NCBI GenBank assembly: GCA_016194625.1
Contig: JACQBB010000187.1
Location: 1-8,320, forward strand
DNA: 8,320 bases
Direction: 5' to 3'
Source: Elusimicrobiota bacterium
GTDB lineage: Bacteria > Elusimicrobiota > Elusimicrobia > UBA1565 > UBA9628
Part shown: one piece after another, positions 1-5,632 of the stretch
Numbering within the stretch: the first letter of the stretch is position 1
How the letters are laid out: each line of letters opens with the position of its first letter
The notes under the pieces: model-generated
The model's input: the letters and a program-made list of their open reading frames with translations, nothing else
Databases searched by the model: none
Told to the model about the DNA's origin: nothing
Made by a program: the position numbers and the translations under genes

Positions 1-2
1 CC

Positions 3-1721
3 CCTCTGCACGCGCCGCGCCTGTCCACCGAGCCGGTCACCTTCGTCTGGCCGCCCGAGGGCCTCGTCCTCTCGGCCGAGAACGAGTTCGTGTTCGGCAG
101 CGTCGCCGACCCGAAGGCGCGCTTCACCGTCAACGGCGCGACCGTCGCGGTGCACGAGGGCGGCGGCTTCATCGCCTGGCTGCCGATCGCGCCGGGCACG
201 TTCACCTTCCACGCCGAGCTCGCGCTGTCCTCCGGCTCCGTCGCCGCGGACCGCCGCATCTTCGTGCCGCCGGCCGCGGTCCCGCTCCCGGACGGCAAGC
301 TCGCGATCGACCCCGGCTCCCTGCTGCCGAAGGGCGACCTGGAGCTGCGCGCGGGCGACCGCTGGGTCGCGCGGATGAAGGCCACGCGCGGCCAGTCCGC
401 GAGGATGCGCGTCGGCGACGGGCCGTGGCGCCCGATGCGCGAGGTCAACCCGAAGCTGGGCCTGTACGAGGCCGCCGCGCTCGTCGCTCCCGGCGAGGAG
501 TTCGGCCCGGCGACGGTCGAGTATCAGGTCGGCTCGGGCTGGTCGGCGGTCCGCGCGAAGGGCGCGGCTCGCGTGGCCGCGACGGCGAAGCTCCCGCCGG
601 TCGCGGTCGTGAAGTCCGTGTCCGCCGGCTTCGCGAACGTCAAGACCGGCCCCAACGACGGCTTCCTCACCTTCCCGCCCGCCGGGACGCGGATGCCCGC
701 GACCGGGCGGGACGGCGAGTCGGTGCGCGTCGAGCTCTCGCCGACGCTCGCCGGCTGGATCGACGCCAAGGAGGTCGACCTCTCGACGACGGCGGCCCCG
801 CCGCGCGCCGAGACGGGCAACGTCGGCGTGACCGAGACGCCCGCGGGCGCGACGGTCAAGATCGCGCTCACCGACCGCGTCCCGTTCGAGGTCGTCGAGT
901 CGGACCTGCAGGACGCGCTCGACGTGCGCGTGTTCCACGCGGTCGGCCACACGAACGTCGTCACCCACGAAGGCGGCTCCGACTTCGTCGAGCTCGTGCG
1001 CTGGCGCCAGGAGGCGACCGGCGTCGTCGTGTTCACCGTGCGCCTCAAGCCCGGCCGCCGGCTGTGGGGCTGGAACGCGCGGTTCGACAACGGCTCGTCC
1101 CTGCGCCTGGACCTGCGCCGCCCTCCGAAGGTCTCGCGCAAGCGCCCGTTCGAGGGGATCAAGGTCATGCTCGACCCCGGCCACATGCCGACCGCGCACG
1201 GCGCGACGGGCCCGCTGGGCACCTTCGAGATGGACGCCAACTACGCGATCGCGCAGGCCGCCGCCGAGCGCCTGAAGCGCGAGGGCGCGACGCCGCTGCT
1301 CACGCGCGGGACCACGACCGACGAGGTCTCGCTCGTCGACCGCCCGAAGCAGGCCGTCGAGCGCGGGGCCGACGTGTTCGTCAGCCTGCACAACAACGCG
1401 CTCCCGGACGGCTCGAACCCGTTCGCCAAGCCGCGCGGCTTCACGGTGTTCTACTACCACCCGCACAGCCTCGCGCTGGGCCGCGCCGTGCACGCCGCCT
1501 ACGCCGCGAAGGTCCCGCTCCCCGACGAGGGCCTGCAGTGGGACAACCTGCTCGTCGCGCGCCTCAGCGCGGTCCCGGCGATCCTGGTCGAGAACGCGTT
1601 CATCATACTGCCCGAGCAGGAGGCTCAGCTCAACGACCCGGCCTTCCGCGCCAAGCTCGCCGACGCGCTGGTCGCCGGCCTGCGCGAGTTCCTGCTCGAG
1701 GCCGGAGAGAAGAAGCCATGA
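3..1721 (+). CDS. N-acetylmuramoyl-L-alanine amidase (Amidase_3), 5' partial
   Basis: Zinc-dependent amidase that cleaves the bond between N-acetylmuramic acid and L-Ala of the peptide stem, presumably in the periplasm. The frame is open to the left edge, so the true start and any signal peptide lie outside; 572 residues are visible. The GTG at 90 is internal to a continuous, protein-like frame and I do not take it as the start. Visible-residue numbering: an Ig-like beta-rich region (about 10-90), an SH3-like segment (about 199-260, ending near AGWIDAKEVDL), an AMIN-like beta region (about 275-375), then the catalytic domain (about 382-570). Zinc and catalytic residues are all present: His394 in LDPGH, Glu409 in GTFEMD, His463 in SLHNN, Glu530 in LVENAFI. 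The long N-terminal part probably targets the enzyme to wall or membrane; this is inference. The stop overlaps the next start as ATGA, indicating translational coupling. The family call is firm, the exact substrate less so. Confidence 0.93.
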   Translation, partial: PLHAPRLSTEPVTFVWPPEGLVLSAENEFVFGSVADPKARFTVNGATVAVHEGGGFIAWLPIAPGTFTFHAELALSSGSVAADRRIFVPPAAVPLPDGKLAIDPGSLLPKGDLELRAGDRWVARMKATRGQSARMRVGDGPWRPMREVNPKLGLYEAAALVAPGEEFGPATVEYQVGSGWSAVRAKGAARVAATAKLPPVAVVKSVSAGFANVKTGPNDGFLTFPPAGTRMPATGRDGESVRVELSPTLAGWIDAKEVDLSTTAAPPRAETGNVGVTETPAGATVKIALTDRVPFEVVESDLQDALDVRVFHAVGHTNVVTHEGGSDFVELVRWRQEATGVVVFTVRLKPGRRLWGWNARFDNGSSLRLDLRRPPKVSRKRPFEGIKVMLDPGHMPTAHGATGPLGTFEMDANYAIAQAAAERLKREGATPLLTRGTTTDEVSLVDRPKQAVERGADVFVSLHNNALPDGSNPFAKPRGFTVFYYHPHSLALGRAVHAAYAAKVPLPDEGLQWDNLLVARLSAVPAILVENAFIILPEQEAQLNDPAFRAKLADALVAGLREFLLEAGEKKP

Positions 1722-2602
1722 GCCCCGTCCCCGCCGGCCGCCTGGAGTCGCTGTGCGAGTTGGTCGGCTTCCTCGACACCGTGAAGGAGGCCGACGACGA
1801 CCGCGTGTGGTCGCGCGTCGCCGACAAGCTGGCGGCGGCGCTCGACTGCGAGGCCGCGACCTATTTCGTCTTCCTCCCGAAGAGCGGCCAGCTCGTCGCG
1901 CGCGCCGCGCTCGGCGGCGCCGGCCACCGCGTCGAGACGCGGCGCATCGAGTCCGGCCAGGGGCTGTGCGGCTGGGTCGCCAAGTACCGCGAGCCGCTCG
2001 TCGTCGACGACGCCTACGCCGACGCGCGCTTCCTCAAGAAGTTCGACGAGGCCACCGGCTACAAGACGCGCGCGGTGCTCGTGATGCCGCTGTACGACCG
2101 CCTGGAGCTGGTCGGAGTCCTCGAGCTGATCAACAAGCGCGCGGGGCCGTTCGACCCCGCCGACCTGGCGTTCGTGAAGGCCGCCTGCCAGTCGGCCGGC
2201 CACGCGCTGCGCGCGCTGCGCCTGGAGTCGACCGTCGACAAGGTGACCGCGCACAACGCCAGCATCCTCGAGAACCTCGGCGGCGGCTTCATCGCGGTGG
2301 ACACGCACGGGCGGCTGATGCTGTGCAACCCGTCGGCGAAGAAGATCCTCGAGCTGTCCGACGACCTGCCGCTCGGCCAGCCGATCGACCAGAGCCTGAT
2401 GTCCGTCCCCGAGATGGCCGAGCTGCTGATGGACACGCTGGTCAAGAAGGAGACGGTCAAGCGCCAGGACCTGCGCTGGAAGAAGCGCGGCGAGGCGCGC
2501 GTGCTCGGCTACTCGACCCTGCTCATCCAGGACCCCCGCGGCCAGGTGGTCGGCGCCGGCATCACCTTCCAGGACATCACGCAGTTCCAGAAGAAGGCCT
2601 GA
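1718..2602 (+). CDS. GAF-PAS sensor protein without output domain
   Basis: A 294-residue soluble protein with two ligand- or signal-binding modules. The GAF domain covers about residues 20-165, with GQGLCGWVAKYREPLVVDD, VMPLYDRLELVGVLELINK, and an NK-x4-F-x3-D arrangement (NKRAGPFDPAD) resembling the NKFDE motif of some GAF domains. A short helical linker (about 166-183) leads to a PAS domain (about 184-292) with ILENLGGGFIAVDTHGRLML, the CNPSAKKIL helix and the closing GITFQDITQFQKKA. In histidine kinases or diguanylate cyclases, 'DIT...' is normally followed by a coiled coil and a catalytic domain; here the protein simply stops. There is no signal peptide or membrane segment, so it is cytoplasmic. 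The ATG overlaps the amidase stop by 4 bp, and GGAGAGAAG precedes it. It may sense redox state or a small molecule and act on a separate partner; ligand and partner are unknown. Confidence 0.88.
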   Translation: MSPVPAGRLESLCELVGFLDTVKEADDDRVWSRVADKLAAALDCEAATYFVFLPKSGQLVARAALGGAGHRVETRRIESGQGLCGWVAKYREPLVVDDAYADARFLKKFDEATGYKTRAVLVMPLYDRLELVGVLELINKRAGPFDPADLAFVKAACQSAGHALRALRLESTVDKVTAHNASILENLGGGFIAVDTHGRLMLCNPSAKKILELSDDLPLGQPIDQSLMSVPEMAELLMDTLVKKETVKRQDLRWKKRGEARVLGYSTLLIQDPRGQVVGAGITFQDITQFQKKA

Positions 2603-2604
2603 CC

Positions 2605-3015
2605 GTGAGGTCCCGCACCGAGTACCTGTGGTTCGAGACGCCCGAGCGGCGCGCGCTGGTGAACATCACCGGGCGCCTCGCCGACATCGTCGCGGCCTCG
2701 GGCGTGAAGGAAGGGATGTGCCTGGTGTCGGCGATGCACATCACCGCCGGGATCTGGGTCAACGACGAGGAGCCGGGCCTCAAGCAGGACCTGCTGGAAT
2801 GGCTCGACCGCCTGGCCCCCTCCGCCGACTACCGCCACCACCGCACGGGCGAGGACAACGGCGACGCCCACCTCAAGCGGACGCTGCTCGGCCACCAGGC
2901 GCTCCTGCCGGTCACGAAGGGCGCGCTCGACCTCGGGCCGTGGGAGCAGGTGTTCTACGCCGAGTTCGACGGCCGCCGCCGCAAGCGCGTCGTCGTCAAG
3001 GTCCTGGGCGAGTAG
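2605..3015 (+). CDS. yjbQ: YjbQ-family (UPF0047) protein, secondary thiamine-phosphate synthase type
   Basis: A 136-residue protein matching the whole length of the small YjbQ/UPF0047 family. Landmarks in order are SAMHITAGIWVNDEE (42-56), YRHHRTGEDNGDAHLKRTLLG (76-96), LLPVTKGALDLGPWEQVF (100-117) and AEFDGRRRKRVVV (119-131). The conserved His and Asp/Asn residues of the central motif are present. E. coli YjbQ has been reported to have weak thiamine-phosphate synthase activity; the physiological role of the family is unsettled, so the enzyme name should be read as a family label. The start is a GTG two bases after the upstream TGA, preceded by an AGAAGG stretch that can serve as ribosome binding site. 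It is probably the last gene of the amidase operon. One variation is LGPWE where the family usually has LGTWQ. Confidence 0.9.
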   Translation: MRSRTEYLWFETPERRALVNITGRLADIVAASGVKEGMCLVSAMHITAGIWVNDEEPGLKQDLLEWLDRLAPSADYRHHRTGEDNGDAHLKRTLLGHQALLPVTKGALDLGPWEQVFYAEFDGRRRKRVVVKVLGE

Positions 3016-3021
3016 CCCGCC

Positions 3022-3600
3022 TCACCGCTTCACGCACGTCGTCCCCACGCCCAGGAAGACCTGCTGGTAGCCGCCCGGACACGAGCTCGACGCGTCCTTG
3101 CCCAGGCAGGGCAGCGTCACCGGCGTCCCCAGCCCCGCCGTCGAGGTGAAGCCGCACAACCCCCCTTGCGGCGAGCCCGAGAGGTCGGCCCACGCGCCGT
3201 TGAACACGCGCACCGTCCGCGCCGCGCTGTTGTAGTACATCGTCCCCTCGACGCCGGGCGGGTCGCCGGGCAGCGCGCCGACGCGCACGGTCCCGGCGAC
3301 GTCCAGCTTCGCCTGCGGGTTCGCGGTCCCCACGCCGACCTTGCCCGTCGGGTTGCTCGCCGGCGACAGGACGACGTTGCCGGCGTTGCGCGCCAGCGTG
3401 GTGTCCGCGGGCAGCGCCCCCGAGTTGCCGGTCGTCACGATCTGGTTGTACACGCCGACCGGCGCCGGGTAGGTGGTCTCGAGCGTCAGCGTCTCCGACG
3501 ACAGGCGCAGGGCCAGCGCGCCGACGGCGGCGACGGCCAGCAGCGCCGCCCCCGTCCGGCGGTCGATGACGACGCGGATCACGATCTGGTCGCGCTTCAC
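3022..3600 (-). CDS. Membrane-anchored fibre-like protein, last gene of minor-pilin cluster
   Basis: A 192-residue protein starting at GTG 3600, with a strong AGGGAGGG ribosome binding site four bases away (from its GGAGG core) and 16 bp after the PilX-like gene. A basic N-terminus (KRDQ...DRR) precedes one hydrophobic segment (about 16-32), suggesting an N-in signal anchor. No prepilin Gly/Phe cleavage motif is visible. A TTYPAPVGVYNQI segment (42-54) leads to GKVGVGTANPQAKLDVAG (87-103), which resembles repeats in phage tail fibres and bacterial surface fibres. The following VEGTMYYNSAARTVRVFNGAWADL (117-140) resembles the 'GTLYYN...VYNG..W.DL' ending often found after such repeats. The C-terminus carries four cysteines (149, 165, 174, 189), enough for two disulfides in an oxidising compartment. 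I infer an extracytoplasmic stalk or tip-type protein linked to the pilus; its precise function is unknown. Confidence 0.72.
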   Translation of the reverse strand: MKRDQIVIRVVIDRRTGAALLAVAAVGALALRLSSETLTLETTYPAPVGVYNQIVTTGNSGALPADTTLARNAGNVVLSPASNPTGKVGVGTANPQAKLDVAGTVRVGALPGDPPGVEGTMYYNSAARTVRVFNGAWADLSGSPQGGLCGFTSTAGLGTPVTLPCLGKDASSSCPGGYQQVFLGVGTTCVKR

Positions 3601-3603
3601 GGT

Positions 3604-3611
3604 CCCTCCCT
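3604..3611 (-). promoter_or_regulatory. Ribosome binding site fixing the GTG start at 3600
   Basis: AGGGAGGG on the minus strand, with ACC between it and GTG. It is the strongest Shine-Dalgarno-like stretch in this cluster and decides for the GTG at 3600. A nearby ATG at 3620-3618 overlaps the previous stop but opens only a seven-codon frame. Confidence 0.75.
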
Positions 3612-3616
3612 GAGAT

Positions 3617-3967
3617 TCATAACGGCGTGGCGCTCAGCGCGCAGGCGCGGCCCGACGCGGCCGCGGCGACCCGCACGCTCCTCCCCGACTCCGCGAACGG
3701 CCGGACGACGCACTCGCAGCGGCAGCCCAGCCCGGCGCAGGCGACGCCGGCGTCCCCGTCCGAGCCGCAGACGCCCTTGCGCGCCCACACCTCGACGACG
3801 CGGTTGACGGCCCCCGAGGCGGCGAGGTCGTCGGCGACGCGCGACTGCAGGCGCGCGGTCGTCAGCGCGGGCTGGAGGCGCGCGCGAAGGATCGCCGCGC
3901 ACAGCAGGCCCGCCACGACGGACATGATCAGCACCTGGGCCAGCACCGCGCCGCGCTCCCCCCTCAT
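3617..3967 (-). CDS. PilX/GspK-like short minor pilin lacking Glu5
   Basis: A 116-residue protein beginning MRGERGAVLAQVLIM, then a hydrophobic helix (about 7-27). This is the layout of a type IV prepilin or PilX/GspK-like protein, with possible cleavage after Gly6. Position +5 of the mature form would be Gln11 instead of the usual Glu, as known for GspK/PilX-type tip subunits, which often lack Glu5. After an amphipathic helix (LTTARLQSRVADDLAASGAV) comes a cysteine-rich region: Cys67, 77, 82, 84, 86 (a CxCxC cluster) and Cys109, plus Cys23 in the membrane helix. At 116 residues it is much shorter than typical GspK. The ATG overlaps the stop of the PilW-like gene (ATGA), and GGGAG lies six bases upstream. 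The minor-pilin assignment rests on its N-terminus and position; the C-terminal region matches nothing I recognise. Confidence 0.72.
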   Translation of the reverse strand: MRGERGAVLAQVLIMSVVAGLLCAAILRARLQPALTTARLQSRVADDLAASGAVNRVVEVWARKGVCGSDGDAGVACAGLGCRCECVVRPFAESGRSVRVAAAASGRACALSATPL

Positions 3968-4530
3968 TGGTTGCTCCCGGCCGCCGCGCCGACGGCGACC
4001 GCGGTGCGCGCGCTCGACGACACGTCCCCCGAGGCGAACGACAGCTCGACGTCCACGACGGGGCTCCAGCGCGACGGGCGCGTGAAGGCCGCGGACGCGC
4101 CGCGGACGACGCCGCCGCCGAACTCGGCCGCCGCGTCGCGGCCGCAGACGTAGCGCGCGGGACAGCCGCCGCCCTGGTGGTAGTACAGCGCGCCCTCGCG
4201 CGCGCACATCGCGAACCAGCGCGTCGGCCGCCCGGGGTCGGCCGCGACGAACGCGGCGCCCTCCGGGACGGCGTTGGCGCAGCCCTCCAGTCGGTCCGAC
4301 GGGAAGCCGGGCATCGCGGGCGCCGTCACGACCGACGAGGTCCGCAGCGCCCGCTCGACCGCGCTCAGCGCGCCCGTCAGGCCGGACTGCGTGGACTGGG
4401 TCCGCGTCGCGCTGACCTGCGCGCGGACCAGCGGCAGCATCAGGCTGTTCAGCCCCACGATCACGAGCGAGGCCAGCGCCATCGCGACGACCAGCTCGAT
4501 CAAGGTGAAGCCCGCGGCGCGCTCCCTCAC
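3964..4530 (-). CDS. PilW-like minor type IV prepilin
   Basis: A 188-residue prepilin-like protein with the class III signal AAG|FTLIELVVAM: cleavage is expected after Gly7, Phe is +1 and Glu is +5, followed by a hydrophobic helix to about residue 35. A prepilin peptidase (PilD type) would process and N-methylate it, and it would assemble into a type IV pilus or type II secretion pseudopilus. The helix continues amphipathically (RTQSTQSGLTGALSAVERALR), then a beta-rich globular domain contains four cysteines (84, 109, 123, 129). Length and position after a PilV-like gene fit PilW or GspJ. Start: GTG at 4530, overlapping the upstream TGA (GTGA), with GGGAGGA three bases before it inside the previous gene. 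No internal start would preserve the leader peptide. The choice between pilus and secretion pseudopilus cannot be made from this window. Confidence 0.87.
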   Translation of the reverse strand: MRERAAGFTLIELVVAMALASLVIVGLNSLMLPLVRAQVSATRTQSTQSGLTGALSAVERALRTSSVVTAPAMPGFPSDRLEGCANAVPEGAAFVAADPGRPTRWFAMCAREGALYYHQGGGCPARYVCGRDAAAEFGGGVVRGASAAFTRPSRWSPVVDVELSFASGDVSSSARTAVAVGAAAGSNQ

Positions 4531-4946
4531 GGGTCCTCCCACGAGACGTGGAACAGGACGTTCGGCTGCGGCCCGGCGGTCGTCGTCGCCAGCGACACGT
4601 CGTACGAGATCGCCCCGCGGTAGGCCGCCAGCTCCGGCGCCCAGCGCGCGGACGCCAGGTCGTGGTGCCCCGGCGCCAGCGCCCGCGCGCCGCTCAGGTC
4701 GCCCGGGAGCGTCCAGCCGTCCAAGCCCTCGCCCGGTCCCGTCGCCGCCGCCGGGTCGGCGGTCACGTACGCCTTCAGGTTCTCGGACACGCGCCGCACG
4801 GCGGACGCCGCGGCGACGCGCCGCGCGCCGCGCCCCGACGCCAGCGTGCCCGTCAGGGCGACGGACATGATGGGGACGGCCATCATCGCGACGATCAGGA
4901 TGGCGATGACGACCTCGGCGAGGCTGGTGCCGCGGGTGCCCCTCAT
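4527..4946 (-). CDS. PilV/GspI-like minor type IV prepilin
   Basis: A 139-residue protein with MRGTRG|TSLAEVVIAILIVAM at the N-terminus: a basic leader, Gly6 at -1, Thr at +1, Glu at +5, then a hydrophobic helix to about residue 33. Thr instead of Phe at +1 is seen in PilV-like pilins. An amphipathic helix (about 36-60, ARRVAAASAVRRVSENLKAYV) continues into a small, cysteine-free C-terminal domain ending in SYDVSL...VLFHVSWEDP. It is first of four coupled genes and is expected to join PilW- and PilX-like partners in an initiating tip complex. ATG at 4946 is the only start that keeps the leader; it has no purine-rich Shine-Dalgarno sequence, unlike the three genes after it. The near-consensus promoter just upstream would put transcription about two bases before the ATG. 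Confidence 0.83.
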   Translation of the reverse strand: MRGTRGTSLAEVVIAILIVAMMAVPIMSVALTGTLASGRGARRVAAASAVRRVSENLKAYVTADPAAATGPGEGLDGWTLPGDLSGARALAPGHHDLASARWAPELAAYRGAISYDVSLATTTAGPQPNVLFHVSWEDP

Positions 4947-4954
4947 GCGGCCCC

Positions 4955-4983
4955 AGTATAGGGCGCGCGCCGTCGGCCGTCAA
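4955..4983 (-). promoter_or_regulatory. Sigma70-type promoter of the minor-pilin operon
   Basis: On the minus strand, TTGACG (4983-4978) and TATACT (4960-4955) are separated by exactly 17 bases. Each hexamer matches the consensus at five of six positions, in a stretch that is otherwise almost only G and C. The -35 box lies eight bases after the nth stop codon, so it fills the 44-bp gap between nth and the pilin genes. Predicted transcription start is near 4948, two bases before the ATG. The spacer holds a 10-bp GC palindrome (4962-4971), which could be an operator or simply GC bias. Confidence 0.78.
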
Positions 4984-4990
4984 CGCCCCG

Positions 4991-5632
4991 TCAGTCGGCG
5001 TCGAGGCCGCGCTGGGGGCAGTCGCGGCGCAGGGAGCAGGCGTCGCAGGCGGGGTTCAGCGCCTTGCAGACGCGGCGGCCGTGCAGGATCATCGCGTGCG
5101 AGAAATAGATCCAGTGCCGCTTCGGCACGCAGGCCATCAGGTCGCGCTCGACCTTCACGGGGTCGGCCTCGTCGGTGAGCCCCATCCGGTAGGCGAGGCG
5201 CTTCATGTGGGTGTCCACCACCACGCCTTCCGCTTTGCGGAAGGCGTTCCCCAAGATGACGTTGGCGGTCTTGCGCGCGACGCCGCGCAGGGTCAGCAGC
5301 TGCTCCATCTCCGCGGGGACCTTCCCGCCGAACTCGTCGCGCAGCGCGGTCGCGGTCTCGATGATCGACTTGGCCTTCATCCGGTAGAAGCCGCAGGAAC
5401 GGATGATGCCCTCCAGTTCCTCGGGGCGGGCGCGCGCGTAGTCGTCGACCGTCTTGTAGCGCTGGAACAGCGTCTTCGTCACCTTGTTGACGCGCACGTC
5501 GGTGCACTGGGCCGACAGGATGGTCGCGAACAGCAGCTCGTGCGCGTTGGAGTGGTCCAGCTCGCACTTCGCGTCCGGGTACAGCCTCTTGAGCCCCGCG
5601 ACGATCTTCCGGGCGCGCTCGGTCCGGTCCAT
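4991..5632 (-). CDS. nth: Endonuclease III (DNA glycosylase/AP lyase)
   Basis: A 213-residue base-excision repair enzyme that removes oxidised pyrimidines and nicks the abasic site by beta-elimination. It is full length compared with E. coli Nth (211). Visible features are HELLFATILSAQCTDVRVNKVT (31-52), the helix-hairpin-helix with catalytic Lys121 in LRGVARKTAN, catalytic Asp140 in VVVDTH, and the iron-sulfur ligands Cys189-x6-Cys196-x2-Cys199-x5-Cys205, exactly the family spacing. The hairpin reads LRGVAR where LPGVGR or LPGVAR is usual. ATG at 5632 overlaps the stop of the binding-protein gene by one base (TGATG), with GAGAAG upstream, so it is translated from the same message. The pairing with a transport gene has no obvious functional logic. 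The coding sequence carries a perfect inverted repeat at 5223-5247. Confidence 0.96.
   Translation of the reverse strand: MDRTERARKIVAGLKRLYPDAKCELDHSNAHELLFATILSAQCTDVRVNKVTKTLFQRYKTVDDYARARPEELEGIIRSCGFYRMKAKSIIETATALRDEFGGKVPAEMEQLLTLRGVARKTANVILGNAFRKAEGVVVDTHMKRLAYRMGLTDEADPVKVERDLMACVPKRHWIYFSHAMILHGRRVCKALNPACDACSLRRDCPQRGLDAD
5223..5247. repeat. Perfect 11-bp inverted repeat with 3-base loop inside nth
   Basis: The left arm ACGCCTTCCGC (5223-5233) and right arm GCGGAAGGCGT (5237-5247) are exact reverse complements, with TTT between them on the + strand (AAA in the nth message). It encodes the NAFRKAEGV part of Nth between the helix-hairpin-helix and the catalytic Asp. There is no T-run after either arm, so it is not a standard intrinsic terminator. 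It may be chance, an mRNA hairpin, or a remnant of a small palindromic repeat. Confidence 0.85.

Noticed and set aside
90..92. GTG as the amidase start codon
   Set aside because: The frame continues open and protein-like to the window edge (for example EPVTFVWPPEGLVLSAENEF), so the gene starts further upstream.
425..1717. Plus-strand frame upstream of and in frame with the GAF-PAS start
   Set aside because: Arg-rich translation overlapping the amidase in another frame; the protein-like sequence begins at the ATG at 1718.
3006..3018. GGGC-GAGTA-GCCC hairpin over the YjbQ stop as a terminator between the convergent operons
   Set aside because: Only a 4-bp stem and no T-run; with a 6-bp gap between the stops, no convincing terminator is present.
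4962..4971. GGCGCGCGCC palindrome as a definite operator
   Set aside because: Such GC palindromes arise readily at this base composition; kept only as a possibility within the promoter entry.
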